This document shows positions 41,633-51,089 of a stretch of 64,000 nucleotides of DNA, piece after piece. The stretch is from Amycolatopsis sp. Its GTDB lineage: Bacteria > Actinomycetota > Actinomycetes > Mycobacteriales > Pseudonocardiaceae. The notes beneath the pieces are model-generated. The model was not told the origin of the DNA and made no database searches. It was given only the letters and a program-made list of their open reading frames with translations. Position numbers and translations under genes: made by a program. The first letter of the stretch is position 1, and each line of letters begins with the position of its first letter. The DNA lies in assembly GCF_025464955.1 (NCBI RefSeq), contig NZ_JAODNM010000023.1:1-64000 (forward strand). Direction: 5' to 3'.

Positions 41633-42832
41633 GTGACTCGCGTAACGCAGCAGACGACGCGGGATCTTCGCCGCCACAACCGCTCGGCCCTGCTCTCCTA
41701 TTTGTACCTGCACGGGCCGGGCAGCAGGCTCGAACTGATGCAGGCGTCGGGCCTCAGTTCCGCCACGGTGAGCAATGTGGTGGCCGATCTCGTCAACGAC
41801 GGCGTGGTGGCCGAGGCCGGTTCGGTGGATTCCGACGGCGGCCGTCCGCGCACCCTGCTGCGGGTTTCCCCCGACTTCGGGCGCGTTGTGGGCGTCGACA
41901 TCGGTGAGACGCATATCCAGGTCGGGCTCTTCGACTGCACGCTCAACACCATCGCGACGGCCACCCACCCGATCGCGGCCACCGAACTCGTGCCCGAACT
42001 GGTCGCCGGGCTGGTCCTCGACGGGATCGACGAGGTGCTGACGAAGGAGCATCTCGACCCGGCCGCCGTCCTCGGCATCGGGGTCGGCGTGCCCGGCGCG
42101 GTGCAGGCGGGGCTGGTGTACGCGCCGACTTTGCGCTGGTCCGGGGTGCCGTTCGAGAAGATGCTGACCCCACGTGTCTCGGCCCCGCTCTACCTGGACA
42201 ACTGCGCGCGCACGCTGGGCCAGGCCGAGATGTGGCGCGGTTCCGGCCGCGGCGCGCAGCGGGCCATCATCGCGCTGCTCGGCGTCGGGGTCGGCGCCGC
42301 GGTGGCCACCGGCGGCGACAGGTATCAGGGCGCGACGAGCACCACGAGCGAGTGGGGCCACACAGTCATCCAGGTCGGCGGGGTCGCCTGCCGGTGCGGT
42401 TCGCAGGGTTGTCTCGAGGCGTACATCGGCGCCGAAGCGATCCTCGACCGCTATCGCGCGCTTCCCGGCGCGGAGCCGTTCGTCGCGTCGGACACCGAAG
42501 CTCGGTTGGCCGAGGTCGTCGAACGGGCGGCCGAGCCGGGGCCCGCCGCCGACGCGCTGAAGGAGACGGCCGAGTACCTCGGAATCGGCATCTCGAACCT
42601 GGTCAACCTGCTCAGCCCGGACAGGGTGATCTTGAGCGGCTGGGCCGGCGAGGTGATGGGCCCGGCCATCCTGCCGATGGTCCGCGACGCCGTACGCCGT
42701 CACGCGCTGGCGTACATGTACGAGTCGACCGTCGTCCAGTTGGGTGAACTCGGCCAGGAGGCGGTCGCGCTCGGCGCGGCGACGCTGCCGGTCGTCGAGT
42801 TGCTGGCGTCGGGCGGGCGTCGGACCCCCTGA
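41633..42832 (+). CDS. ROK-family transcriptional regulator
   Basis: A 399-residue regulator of the same build as its divergent neighbour: winged helix at about 8-65 (RRHNRSALLSYLYLHGPGSR, LSSATVSNVVADLVND), then the ROK domain (VVGVDIGETHIQVGLFDC) with the zinc motif CRCGSQGCLEAYIG. GTG 41633 is the first start giving the family N-terminus (TRVTQQTTRDLRRHN). It lies 42 bp upstream of the aldehyde dehydrogenase promoter, so it may control the operon with the GACTTATCTTAAGTC operator, but this is inference from position. Confidence 0.92.
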   Translation: MTRVTQQTTRDLRRHNRSALLSYLYLHGPGSRLELMQASGLSSATVSNVVADLVNDGVVAEAGSVDSDGGRPRTLLRVSPDFGRVVGVDIGETHIQVGLFDCTLNTIATATHPIAATELVPELVAGLVLDGIDEVLTKEHLDPAAVLGIGVGVPGAVQAGLVYAPTLRWSGVPFEKMLTPRVSAPLYLDNCARTLGQAEMWRGSGRGAQRAIIALLGVGVGAAVATGGDRYQGATSTTSEWGHTVIQVGGVACRCGSQGCLEAYIGAEAILDRYRALPGAEPFVASDTEARLAEVVERAAEPGPAADALKETAEYLGIGISNLVNLLSPDRVILSGWAGEVMGPAILPMVRDAVRRHALAYMYESTVVQLGELGQEAVALGAATLPVVELLASGGRRTP

Positions 42833-42839
42833 ACGCCCG

Positions 42840-42875
42840 TTGACTCCCCAACCCTTAACGACTTATCTTAAGTCA
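42840..42875 (+). promoter_or_regulatory. Promoter with overlapping palindromic operator, aldehyde dehydrogenase operon
   Basis: -35 TTGACT (42840-42845) and a -10 within TTATCTT (42864-42870). The palindrome GACTTA-TCT-TAAGTC (42860-42874) covers the -10 and ends at the ATG, so the transcript is probably leaderless and binding there would block both polymerase and start. The same 18-base string AACGACTTATCTTAAGTC precedes the importer at 46 kb. Confidence 0.75.
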
Positions 42876-44290
42876 TGGACAAAGTCAGTCTTGAGGCGTC
42901 CCTCTACGTCGACGGCGTCTTCCGGCCGGCCGCTTCGGGACGCTCAGGCGTGGTCGTGGAAAAGGCGACCGGTGCCAAGATCGGTACGTACGCGCAGGGC
43001 CAGGCCGAGGACGTCGATGCCGCGGTCGCCGCGGCCCGCGCCGCGCAACCGGGCTGGGCGGCGCTGTCCGCGCCAGAGCGGGCGGCCTACCTGCGCGCCT
43101 TCGCCGCGTACCTGCAGGACAACTACGAGGACCTCGTCGCGCTGAGCATGCGCGAGACCGGTGGTGTGCGGACGAAGGCTGAGGACGAGGTCGGCACCAG
43201 CATCCGCCAGCTCGCGATTTCCGCGGTCCAGGCGACGGAGAACGCCGGCGACATCCTGCCGCCGTACAAGGCGGGCAAACTGTCACTCTCGCGCGCGGTG
43301 CCGCTCGGGGTGCTGGGCCTGATCACGCCGTGGAACTACCCGATGAACCTGGCGATGCGCGCGGTCGCGCCCGGACTCGCGTTCGGCAACACCATCGTGC
43401 TCAAGCCCGCCGAGTTGACCCCGCTCATCGGCGGGCACGTCCTGGCGCTCGCCGCGCACCACGCCGGGTTCCCGCCGGGCGTGTTCAACGTCGTCACCGG
43501 TGACGGTCCGGGCGCGGGGAAGCCGCTCGCCGAACACCGCGGTGTCGACATGCTCGACTTCACCGGCTCACGCGAGGTCGGCGTTGCCATCGCGACGGCG
43601 GCGGCCGGGCAGCTGCGTGACATCCGGCTGGAATTGGGCGGCAGCAACGCTTTTGTCGTACTGGAAGACGCCGACGTCGAGCTCGCGGCGTCCTGCGCGA
43701 TGATCGCGTCGCTCGAGTTCCAAGGCCAAACGTGCATCAGCGCGAGCCGGCACATCGTGCTGCGCCCGGTTGCCGACGCGTACCTCGACGCCGTCACGAA
43801 ACGGGCCGACGCGCTGCGGGTCGGCGATCCGTTCGACGGCGTCGACCTCGGACCGCTCATCAGCGAACGCCAGCGGGACAGAGTGCACAAGGCGATCGTC
43901 GAACCGTCGATCGCGCAGGGCGCGCGGCTGGTCACCGGTGGGACGTACGAAGGCCTGTTCTACCGCCCGACCGTGCTCGCCGACGTGACGCCGGAGATGC
44001 CCGCGTTCAGCGAAGAGATCTTCGGCCCGGTCATCCCGGTCACCGTCGTCGACACCGAGGAGGAGGCGATCGCGCTGACCAACGGCTACCCGATGTTGAT
44101 GAACTCCGTGTTCACCGCGGACCTCATGCGCGGCATGGACGTCGCCGAGCGCCTGCACGCAGGCGAAGTCCACATCAACGACGCCCACGCGCGGCACGGC
44201 GCGGAAAACCAGATGCCCGGTTTCACCCGGCGCCAGTGGATCGGGGTCCAGCGCGGCCCGTTGGAGCTGCCGGAATGGGCGACACGGTGA
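42875..44290 (+). CDS. NAD(P)-dependent aldehyde dehydrogenase
   Basis: A 471-residue ALDH-fold enzyme oxidising an aldehyde to a carboxylic acid. The Rossmann start FTGSREVGVAIA, the catalytic Glu in LELGGSNAFVVLEDAD and the nucleophilic Cys in FQGQTCISASRHIV are intact, as is GLITPWNYPMNLAMR. It resembles benzaldehyde/succinate-semialdehyde-type enzymes. The C-terminus (MPGFTRRQWIGVQRGPLELP) is slightly unusual. It is the first gene of an operon with the ThuA-like and hydroxyacid dehydrogenase genes, which suggests a sugar-acid route. Confidence 0.93.
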   Translation: MDKVSLEASLYVDGVFRPAASGRSGVVVEKATGAKIGTYAQGQAEDVDAAVAAARAAQPGWAALSAPERAAYLRAFAAYLQDNYEDLVALSMRETGGVRTKAEDEVGTSIRQLAISAVQATENAGDILPPYKAGKLSLSRAVPLGVLGLITPWNYPMNLAMRAVAPGLAFGNTIVLKPAELTPLIGGHVLALAAHHAGFPPGVFNVVTGDGPGAGKPLAEHRGVDMLDFTGSREVGVAIATAAAGQLRDIRLELGGSNAFVVLEDADVELAASCAMIASLEFQGQTCISASRHIVLRPVADAYLDAVTKRADALRVGDPFDGVDLGPLISERQRDRVHKAIVEPSIAQGARLVTGGTYEGLFYRPTVLADVTPEMPAFSEEIFGPVIPVTVVDTEEEAIALTNGYPMLMNSVFTADLMRGMDVAERLHAGEVHINDAHARHGAENQMPGFTRRQWIGVQRGPLELPEWATR

Positions 44291-44940
44291 AGACCGTGCT
44301 GGTCGTCCGCGGCGGCTGGGAGGGGCACTCGCCGGTCAAGACCACGGAAATCTTCATCCCCGACCTCGAAGCCGCCGGGTTCGAGGTGTCCGTCGCCGAG
44401 GATCTCGACGTCTACCTCGACGCGGACCGGCTCGCGCGGACCGACCTCATCGTGCAGTGCTGGTCGCAGGGAACCCTGACACCCGAACAAAGTGCGGGCC
44501 TGAGGGCGGCGGTGCACGCCGGTACCGGTTTCGCCGGTTGGCACGGCGGGATGGTCGGCACGTTCACGGACGACCCGGCGTACCTCCGCATGGTCGGCGG
44601 GCTGTTCCTGTTTCACCCCGACGAGTTCCTGACCTACGACGTCACCGTCGAGCCGGGTCGCGCGGGCCATCCGATCGTCGCCGGACTGCCCGGGTTCACC
44701 GTCACGACCGAGCAGTACTGGGTGCTGGGCGACGCGCTGAACGACGTCCTCGCCACTACGGTCTTCACCGGCGAAGCCGCGGAAAACGGGCAGGGGCCGG
44801 TCACTATGCCGGTCGTGTGGACCAGGGGCTGGGGCGCGGGCAAGATCTTCTTCTCCGCGATCGGACACCGCGTCGAGGACCTCGAACACCCCACGGTCCG
44901 CGAGCTGACCGGACGCGGATTGGCCTGGGCGGCGCGGTGA
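44275..44940 (+). CDS. ThuA-like domain protein
   Basis: A 221-residue single ThuA domain, a glutamine-amidotransferase-like fold found in trehalose utilisation protein ThuA and in sugar-catabolic operons. Family blocks: VKTVLVVRGGWEGHSPVKTT, VHAGTGFAGWHGGMVGTF and FLFHPDEFLTYDVTVEP, then GKIFFSAIGHRVEDLEHPTV near the C-terminus. The biochemical role of ThuA proteins is not settled; oxidised-sugar handling is suspected. ATG 44275, with GGAG upstream, overlaps the aldehyde dehydrogenase by 16 bp; a GTG at 44287 is an alternative. Its stop overlaps the next gene by four bases. Confidence 0.88.
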   Translation: MGDTVKTVLVVRGGWEGHSPVKTTEIFIPDLEAAGFEVSVAEDLDVYLDADRLARTDLIVQCWSQGTLTPEQSAGLRAAVHAGTGFAGWHGGMVGTFTDDPAYLRMVGGLFLFHPDEFLTYDVTVEPGRAGHPIVAGLPGFTVTTEQYWVLGDALNDVLATTVFTGEAAENGQGPVTMPVVWTRGWGAGKIFFSAIGHRVEDLEHPTVRELTGRGLAWAAR

Positions 44941-45923
44941 ACGCGGTGGTCCTGGCCATGGCGCCGGACTTGCCGTCGAAGCTTTTCCCGCCGCCGATCG
45001 CGGCCCGGCTCGGCGAAACCGGCCCGGTCCTGACGGAGTTCACTTCGGACGCCGCGCGGGCGCAACTCGCCGGCGCGCGAGTGCTGCTGACGGGGTGGGG
45101 CTGTCCGATGATCGGCGACGACGTCCTCGCCGCGGCTCCCCGGCTCGAAGCCGTCGTGCACGCAGCTGGCACGGTGAAGGCGCACGTCGGTCCGGCGGTT
45201 TTCGCGCGGGGGATCACGGTCAGTTCCGCGGCCGCGGCGAACGCCGTCCCGGTTGCCGAGTACACGCTCGCGATGATTCTGCTGGCCAACAAGGCCGTGC
45301 CGATGCTCGCCGCCGCCTACCGCGCGCGGCGTGGCGCACTGGATCTGCGCGCGGGCTTCCCCGATATCGGAAACTTCGGTAAGACTGTCGGCGTCCTGGG
45401 GGCATCGAAGATCGGCAGGAGGCTGATCGAGCTGCTCAAGCCATTCGACCTCGACGTGCTGGTGGCCGATCCGTACGTCGACAAGTCGACCGCTGACGAG
45501 CTGGGTGTCCGGCTCGTCGGCATCGACGAGCTGTTCGCCGCCGGTGACGTCGTGTCCATCCACGCGCCCGCGGTCCCGGCGACCGACGGGCTGGTGACCG
45601 CACGGCTGCTCGCGTCGATGCGCACGGGCGCGACGCTGATCAACACCGCGCGCGGGTCGCTCGTGGACACCGGCGCCCTGATCGCGGAACTGCGTCGCGG
45701 GCGGATTTCGGCGGTTCTCGACGTCACCGAACCGGAGGTCACCGAGCCGCATTCACCGCTGTGGGAACTGCCGAACGTGCAGCTCACGCCGCATGTGGCC
45801 GGGGCGATGGGCAACGAGCTGGCCCGGCTCGGCGCGGCCGCGGCCGACGAAGTCCGGCGGGTACTGACCGGCGCCCCGCTGCGGCACGCGGTGGACCCGG
45901 CCACACTGTCCGTGACCGCGTGA
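44937..45923 (+). CDS. D-isomer 2-hydroxyacid dehydrogenase family protein
   Basis: A 328-residue NAD-dependent dehydrogenase. The Rossmann region reads VGVLGASKIGRRLIELLKPF (about 150-170); LINTARGSLVDTGALIAEL carries the catalytic Arg, DVTEPEVTEPHSPLWELPN the Glu region and LTPHVAGAMGNELAR the catalytic His. The usual GxGxxG is GASKIG, a common variant. It reduces a 2-keto acid or oxidises a 2-hydroxy acid. GTG 44937 overlaps the ThuA-like stop by four bases. It is the third gene of the operon. Confidence 0.92.
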   Translation: MNAVVLAMAPDLPSKLFPPPIAARLGETGPVLTEFTSDAARAQLAGARVLLTGWGCPMIGDDVLAAAPRLEAVVHAAGTVKAHVGPAVFARGITVSSAAAANAVPVAEYTLAMILLANKAVPMLAAAYRARRGALDLRAGFPDIGNFGKTVGVLGASKIGRRLIELLKPFDLDVLVADPYVDKSTADELGVRLVGIDELFAAGDVVSIHAPAVPATDGLVTARLLASMRTGATLINTARGSLVDTGALIAELRRGRISAVLDVTEPEVTEPHSPLWELPNVQLTPHVAGAMGNELARLGAAAADEVRRVLTGAPLRHAVDPATLSVTA

Positions 45924-45941
45924 TCAGGGCAGGTGGGCGGG

Positions 45942-45976
45942 TTGACCGAGGACGGGTAACGACTTATCTTAAGTCG
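45942..45976 (+). promoter_or_regulatory. Promoter with palindromic operator, second sugar importer
   Basis: -35 TTGACC (45942-45947), 17-bp spacer, -10 TATCTT (45965-45970). The palindrome CGACTTA-TCT-TAAGTCG (45960-45976) covers the -10. The 5' leader would be about 65 bases. It shares its operator sequence with the aldehyde dehydrogenase promoter at 42840. Confidence 0.8.
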
Positions 45977-46042
45977 TAGAATATGTGCTGAGTCACACGG
46001 GCCTTCGCGGGTCCATCCACCATCACAGATGAGGACCAGGGC

Positions 46043-47368
46043 ATGGTGAAGAGTCACTGCCGACTCGCCGGAGTGGTGCTGGCCGGCCTTCTGCTCACAG
46101 CCGGCTGCAGCGGCAGCGGGACAGCGAACGCACCCGCCGGGGCCGCACCCGCGGGCGCCGCGCCCGCCGGTCAGAAGGTCGACCTGACGTTCTGGGACTG
46201 GGACCCGCACATGGACGCGGTGGTCGCGAAGTGGAACACCGCGCACCCCGACATCCACGTGACGCTGACCAACCCCGCCGGTGGTGACCAGCTCGTCGCG
46301 AAGATGATCACCGCGCACCAGGCGTCGAACGGCCCGGACATCGCGAAGGTCGAGTACCAGTCGCTGCCGGCGCTGGTGTCCAACGGCGTCGTCCGCGACA
46401 TCACGGAGTACACGAAGGACACTGTCGGCCAGTACGACGCGGCCACGCTGAAGTCGACCAAGTTCGAGGACAAGGTGTACGGCGTCCCGCAGGACGTCGC
46501 GCCGCTGATGTTGTTCTACCGCCAGGACTTGTTCAAGCAGTACGGTCTCGCCGTGCCGACGACGTGGGACCAGTACGCGCAGGAGGCCGCGACGCTGAAG
46601 CAGAAGGCGCCGAAGTCCTCGATCACGAACTTCGACGCCGCCGACCCCGGCTGGTTCACCGGCCTCGCGCAGCAGGCCGGCGCGGACTGGTGGTCGTCGA
46701 CCGGTACCGACTGGCACGTCGCGATCAACGGCCCGGAGACCAAGAAGGTTGCCGGCTACTGGCAGGGCCTGGTCAAGAGCGGCGACGTCGAAAAGAGCCC
46801 GTCGTTCTCTCCACAGTGGAACAAGGAGATGAACGACGGCACGCTGCTGACCTGGATCTCGGGCGCGTGGGCGCCGGCCCAGCTCGGCGGGATCGCGCCG
46901 GCGACGCAGGGCAAGTGGGCCGCCGCGCCGCTCCCGGCGTGGACCGCGGGCGACCCGGCGACCGGCATCTGGGGCGGCTCCGCGACGACGGTGACGTCCG
47001 ATTCGAAGCACCCGGCCGAGGCCGCGCAGTTCGCGTCGTGGCTCGACACCAACCCGGACGCGCTCACCGAACAGATCAAGGACATCAACATCTACCCGGC
47101 GGCCACCGCCGGCCGCTCGCTGCCGATCCTCAAGACCCCGCCGCCGTTCCTGCCGAACCAGGCCGGCTTCTATGACGTCGTCAAGCAGGTCGCGCCCGGC
47201 GCTCGGTCGTTCTCGATGTGGGGGCCGAACGTGACGGTGACGTTCAGCGGGTACACCAACTCGTTCGGCGCCGCGCTGCAGTCGGGCAGCGCGTTCGACG
47301 CGGCGCTCGACTCCATGCAGGCGACCACGACCGCGGACATGACGAAGCTCGGGTTCACGGTCAACTGA
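46043..47368 (+). CDS. Sugar ABC transporter substrate-binding lipoprotein
   Basis: A 441-residue CUT1 solute-binding protein. Lipobox LLLTAGCSGS puts the lipid anchor at Cys near residue 22, followed by an Ala/Pro/Gly linker. Mature features include LTFWDWDPHMDAVVAKWN, YGVPQDVAPLMLFYRQDLF and WISGAWAPAQLGG, with many tryptophans that can stack on sugar rings. It delivers an oligosaccharide to the two permeases downstream. GAGGA lies before ATG 46043. It is controlled from the shared operator-promoter. Confidence 0.92.
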   Translation: MVKSHCRLAGVVLAGLLLTAGCSGSGTANAPAGAAPAGAAPAGQKVDLTFWDWDPHMDAVVAKWNTAHPDIHVTLTNPAGGDQLVAKMITAHQASNGPDIAKVEYQSLPALVSNGVVRDITEYTKDTVGQYDAATLKSTKFEDKVYGVPQDVAPLMLFYRQDLFKQYGLAVPTTWDQYAQEAATLKQKAPKSSITNFDAADPGWFTGLAQQAGADWWSSTGTDWHVAINGPETKKVAGYWQGLVKSGDVEKSPSFSPQWNKEMNDGTLLTWISGAWAPAQLGGIAPATQGKWAAAPLPAWTAGDPATGIWGGSATTVTSDSKHPAEAAQFASWLDTNPDALTEQIKDINIYPAATAGRSLPILKTPPPFLPNQAGFYDVVKQVAPGARSFSMWGPNVTVTFSGYTNSFGAALQSGSAFDAALDSMQATTTADMTKLGFTVN

Positions 47369-48315
47369 TGACTGCCACAGTTACGCCTCACCGGGAGGCC
47401 TCGACGTCGGAACCGGGATCGGCACGGCGTCCCCAATCGACGCTGAAGAAGACCCCGGTCCCGTACTTCCTGGTCCTCCCGGCGGTGGCGCTGCTGGTGC
47501 TGTTCGTCATCGCGCCGGCGGTCTACGCGCTCTTGCTCAGCTTCCAGGCCCGCAAGGTCGTCGGCGGATTGCTGGGCGCCGGCAGCAAGATCGTGTTCAC
47601 TGGTTTGGACAACTACGCGAGCGTGTTCGGCGACGGCGAGCTGTGGTCCAGCCTGCTGCGGATGCTCCTCGTCGGCGTGATCGTCGTGCCGCTGACGGTC
47701 GGGCTCGCGTTGCTGTTCGCCCTGCTGCTCGACATCCCGCGGACACGGCTCAAGCGGTTCACCCGGCTGGCGATCTTCCTGCCGTACGCCGTGCCCGGGG
47801 TCATCGCTTCGCTGATGTGGGGGTTCCTGTACTTGCCGGCGACGAGCCCGATCGGCGGCGACCACTTCGACTTCTTCGGGGCGACGACGGTGTTCTTCTC
47901 GGTGGCCAACATCGCGGTGTGGGGTGCGGCGGGATTCACCATGATCGTCGTTTTCACCGCGCTGCGGGCGCTGCCGCCGGAGATCTACGAGGCCGCGAAG
48001 ATCGACGGCTGCTCGGAGTTCCAGATCGCCTGGCGGATCAAGATCCCGCTGCTGCGGCCGGCGCTGGTGATGTGCGGGATGTTCACCGTGCTGGCCGCGC
48101 TGCAGCTGTTCAACGAGCCCAACACGCTGCGTCCGCTGTCCAACGCCATCTCGTCGACCTGGGTGCCGCTGATGAAGATCTACAACGACGCCTTTGTCGA
48201 CTCGGACATCTACCGGGCCGCGGCGACGTCCGTCGTGTTCGCGCTGGCGACGGTGGTCGTCTCGGTCGCCGGCGCCCGGGTCGTACGCGCCAGGGCCACC
48301 AAGGGGGCGAAATGA
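47368..48315 (+). CDS. CUT1 sugar ABC transporter permease, MalF type
   Basis: A 315-residue permease with six membrane helices after a 40-residue cytoplasmic N-terminus, and the EAA motif in YEAAKIDGCSEFQIAWRIKIP. ATG 47368 shares one base with the binding-protein stop (TGATG), and its stop overlaps the next permease by four. It pairs with the MalG-type partner. No ATPase gene in the operon, so a shared MsiK-like ATPase is expected. Confidence 0.94.
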   Translation: MTATVTPHREASTSEPGSARRPQSTLKKTPVPYFLVLPAVALLVLFVIAPAVYALLLSFQARKVVGGLLGAGSKIVFTGLDNYASVFGDGELWSSLLRMLLVGVIVVPLTVGLALLFALLLDIPRTRLKRFTRLAIFLPYAVPGVIASLMWGFLYLPATSPIGGDHFDFFGATTVFFSVANIAVWGAAGFTMIVVFTALRALPPEIYEAAKIDGCSEFQIAWRIKIPLLRPALVMCGMFTVLAALQLFNEPNTLRPLSNAISSTWVPLMKIYNDAFVDSDIYRAAATSVVFALATVVVSVAGARVVRARATKGAK

Positions 48316-49169
48316 CCGCCGCGGTGGCCCCGCGCGAGACGCGCGGGAGGATCGCGTTCCTGCCCACGGCCGGGCTCGTGCTCGGCGCGATCTACTGCGT
48401 CGTGCCGCTGCTGTGGATCGTCATCGCGGCGACGAAGTCCCGCAGCGAGCTGTTCTCGACGCAGACGTACGTGCCGTCGTCAGGGCTGTTCCAGAACATC
48501 GGCGACCTGTCGGCGTATCAGGGTGGGATCTACTGGCACTGGATGCTGAACAGCTTCATCTACGCCGCGGCCGGCGGCGTTCTCGGCGCGCTGTTCTCCG
48601 CCGCGGCGGGGTACGCGCTGGCGAAGTACACCTTCCGCGGCCGCGCGACGCTGTTCAACATCATCCTCGGCGGCGTCCTGCTGCCGCAGATCGTGCTGGC
48701 GATCCCGCAGTACCTGCTGCTGTCGAAGGTCGGGCTGACGGACAGCTACTTCGGCGTCCTGCTGCCGCAGCTGTTCAACCCGTACGGCATCTACCTGTGC
48801 CGCATCTACGCGGCGTCCGCCGTGCCGGACTCGCTGCTGGAAGCCGGCCGGATCGACGGCGCGAGCGAGTTCCGGCTGTTCGGCTCGGTGGGACTGAGGC
48901 TGATGGCGCCCGGCATCATCACGGTGTTCCTGCTGCAGTTCATCAGCATCTGGAACAACTTCCTGCTGCCCTGGGTGATGCTGACCAGCGCGGACAAGTT
49001 CCCGCTGACCGTGGGCCTGTACAGCCTGCTGACCAGCGGCGCGAACCAGGCGTCGCTGTACTCGCTGGTGATCGCCGGGACGCTGCTGTCGATCGTCCCG
49101 GTGGTCGCGCTGTTCCTCTCCCTGCAGCGCTATTGGCGGATCGACCTGGTGACCGGCGCCGTGAAGTAA
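48312..49169 (+). CDS. CUT1 sugar ABC transporter permease, MalG type
   Basis: A 285-residue permease with six helices and the EAA motif in LEAGRIDGASEFRLFGSVGLR. The start ATG 48312 overlaps the upstream stop (ATGA). It ends the operon; a hairpin terminator follows within ten bases. Confidence 0.94.
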   Translation: MTAAVAPRETRGRIAFLPTAGLVLGAIYCVVPLLWIVIAATKSRSELFSTQTYVPSSGLFQNIGDLSAYQGGIYWHWMLNSFIYAAAGGVLGALFSAAAGYALAKYTFRGRATLFNIILGGVLLPQIVLAIPQYLLLSKVGLTDSYFGVLLPQLFNPYGIYLCRIYAASAVPDSLLEAGRIDGASEFRLFGSVGLRLMAPGIITVFLLQFISIWNNFLLPWVMLTSADKFPLTVGLYSLLTSGANQASLYSLVIAGTLLSIVPVVALFLSLQRYWRIDLVTGAVK

Positions 49170-49178
49170 GGAAGCTTA

Positions 49179-49214
49179 GGTGCGGTGGGTGTGTGGGCTC
49201 TTTGGAGCCGCACC
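49179..49214 (+). terminator. Hairpin terminator after the second sugar importer
   Basis: Outer arms GGTGCGG (49179-49185) and CCGCACC (49208-49214), with an inner stem GGCTC-TTTG-GAGCC (49196-49209) as an alternative fold. It begins ten bases after the permease stop. Confidence 0.65.
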
Positions 49215-49325
49215 GACCGCCATCCTGAGCAGGGCTGATGACCCATTAGCAGGCTTGATCGTTTCAGGCCAGTTTCTTCAAGGCTTAAAATTAGGCTAAA
49301 TTCGTTACCGGGCCGTGATTGACGT

Positions 49326-49403
49326 GAGTCAAGTCACCCGGGTTGACTCTGCCTAATCGCGCGGCCGTTTCGGCTCGCTCAATCCTCTGTCGTAAGCAGA
49401 GGA
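49326..49403 (+). promoter_or_regulatory. Inverted repeat and leader hairpin before the oligopeptide-type importer
   Basis: An inverted repeat GAGTCAA (49326-49332)/TTGACTC (49343-49349) with a 10-base spacer overlaps possible -35 boxes TTGACG and TTGACT and may be an operator. A leader hairpin TCCTCTG (49383-49389)/CAGAGGA (49397-49403) lies just before the ribosome site AGGAGG and could affect translation. Confidence 0.5.
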
Positions 49404-49419
49404 CGACAAAGGAGGATCG

Positions 49420-51087
49420 ATGCGAGTCAAACGCTCCATCGTCGCTGCCATGGTGGGCACGCTGGCGGTGACCGGGCTCGCCGCATGCAGCAGTAGCGGA
49501 GGTTCGGCGGGTTCGGCGAACACGGCGGCCGTACTGAACGTGGGCATGCCGGACGGCCCGCAGTCGGAGAACAACAACCCGTTCCTGCAGACGTCGGCGG
49601 CCACCAACCTCGGCTACCGGTTCATGATCTACGAGCCACTGGTGATGCTGAACGACATCAAGCCGGCCGAACCGGGCAAGCCGTGGCTCGCGACCAAATG
49701 GGACTGGTCGGACAACTACAGCAAACTGGTCTTGACCATTCGCGACGGCGTCAAGTTCTCCGACGGCACGCCGATGACCGCCGCCGACGTGGCGTACACC
49801 TTCCAGCTGTTGAAGGACAACGCATCGCTGAACATCGACGCCGTCCCGTTCAAGGACATCACCACGACCGGGAACACGGTCACTCTCGGCTTCGCGGCGT
49901 CACAGTTCGTGAACCAGGTGAAGATCCTGCGCCAGGTCATCGTGCCGAAGCACATCTGGTCGACCTACGCGAGCCCGACGACCGAGGTCGTCAAGAACCC
50001 GATCGGCACTGGCCCGTACACGCTGAAGTCGTTCTCGACGCAGACCGTCACGATCACCCGGCGCGACGGCTACTGGCAGAACGAGCCGGAGGTGAAGGAG
50101 ATCCACTACACCTCCTACACCGACAACAACTCGCAGACCGCCGCGCTCGTCAGCGGCGCGGCCGACTGGAGCTTCGTCTTCATCCCGAACGCCAAGGCCG
50201 TCTTCACCGGCAAGGACCCGGCGCACTACAAGCTGTTCTTCCCGCCGGTCCTCGCCGTCCACGGCCTCTGGTTCAACACCACCACGGCGCCGTACAACAA
50301 CCCGGCGCTACGTCAGGCGATCAGCAAGGTCCTCAACCGCGACGACATCTTCAACCAGGGTGAGGCCGGCTACTTCTACCCGAAGGTCGACAACGTCACC
50401 GGTATCCCGACCCCGGCGGGCGACAGCTTCATCGCGCAGAAGTACCAGGGCAAGATCATCACCCCGGACGTCGCCGCGGCCAAGGCCACGCTGACCGCCG
50501 CGGGTTTCACCTACCAGGGCACCAAGCTGATCGACCCGACCGGCAAGCCCGTCACACTGAAGCTGACCGTCCCGAGTGGATGGTCCGACTACATCACCGA
50601 CCTCACCATCATCAAGGACAACGTCTCGGGCATCGGCATCGACGCGTCGGTCACCACGATGAACCAGGACGCCTGGACGAAGTCGGTCGACACCGGCCAG
50701 TTCGACGCGATCATGCACTGGACCGACCCGGGCGCGACGCCGTACGACATCTACAAGGACGCCATGTCCGGCGACCTCTTCAAGCCGATCGGCACCGGCG
50801 GCACCACCGGTAACTACGGCCGCTACCAGAACCCTGACGCCACAGCGGCGCTGGCGACCTACGCCAACGCAGCGGACGCCCCGAGCCGCACCGCGGCCAT
50901 GGAAAAGCTGCAGGACATCATGGTTCAGCAGCAGCCGATGGTCCCGACCTCGGCCGGTAACGAGGGCGGCGAGTACAGCACCAAGCACTGGACCGGCTGG
51001 CCGGATGAGAACAACCAGTACGGCCCCGCGCAGCCGACGTTGCGCAACGCCCTTGACATCGTCCTGCACCTGAAGGCTGCCTCCTAA
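49420..51087 (+). CDS. Oligopeptide-type ABC substrate-binding lipoprotein (SBP_bac_5)
   Basis: A 555-residue family-5 solute-binding lipoprotein. Lipobox [10 protein letters not shown] gives the lipidated Cys near residue 23. Family landmarks: [33 protein letters not shown] and a [19 protein letters not shown] block. Although the family name suggests peptides, close subgroups in archaea, Thermotoga and actinobacteria bind cello- or laminari-oligosaccharides, and the GH1 gene at the end of this operon points to a beta-glucoside. AGGAGG precedes the ATG. Confidence 0.9.
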   Translation: MRVKRSIVAAMVGTLAVTGLAACSSSGGSAGSANTAAVLNVGMPDGPQSENNNPFLQTSAATNLGYRFMIYEPLVMLNDIKPAEPGKPWLATKWDWSDNYSKLVLTIRDGVKFSDGTPMTAADVAYTFQLLKDNASLNIDAVPFKDITTTGNTVTLGFAASQFVNQVKILRQVIVPKHIWSTYASPTTEVVKNPIGTGPYTLKSFSTQTVTITRRDGYWQNEPEVKEIHYTSYTDNNSQTAALVSGAADWSFVFIPNAKAVFTGKDPAHYKLFFPPVLAVHGLWFNTTTAPYNNPALRQAISKVLNRDDIFNQGEAGYFYPKVDNVTGIPTPAGDSFIAQKYQGKIITPDVAAAKATLTAAGFTYQGTKLIDPTGKPVTLKLTVPSGWSDYITDLTIIKDNVSGIGIDASVTTMNQDAWTKSVDTGQFDAIMHWTDPGATPYDIYKDAMSGDLFKPIGTGGTTGNYGRYQNPDATAALATYANAADAPSRTAAMEKLQDIMVQQQPMVPTSAGNEGGEYSTKHWTGWPDENNQYGPAQPTLRNALDIVLHLKAAS

Positions 51088-51089
51088 CA

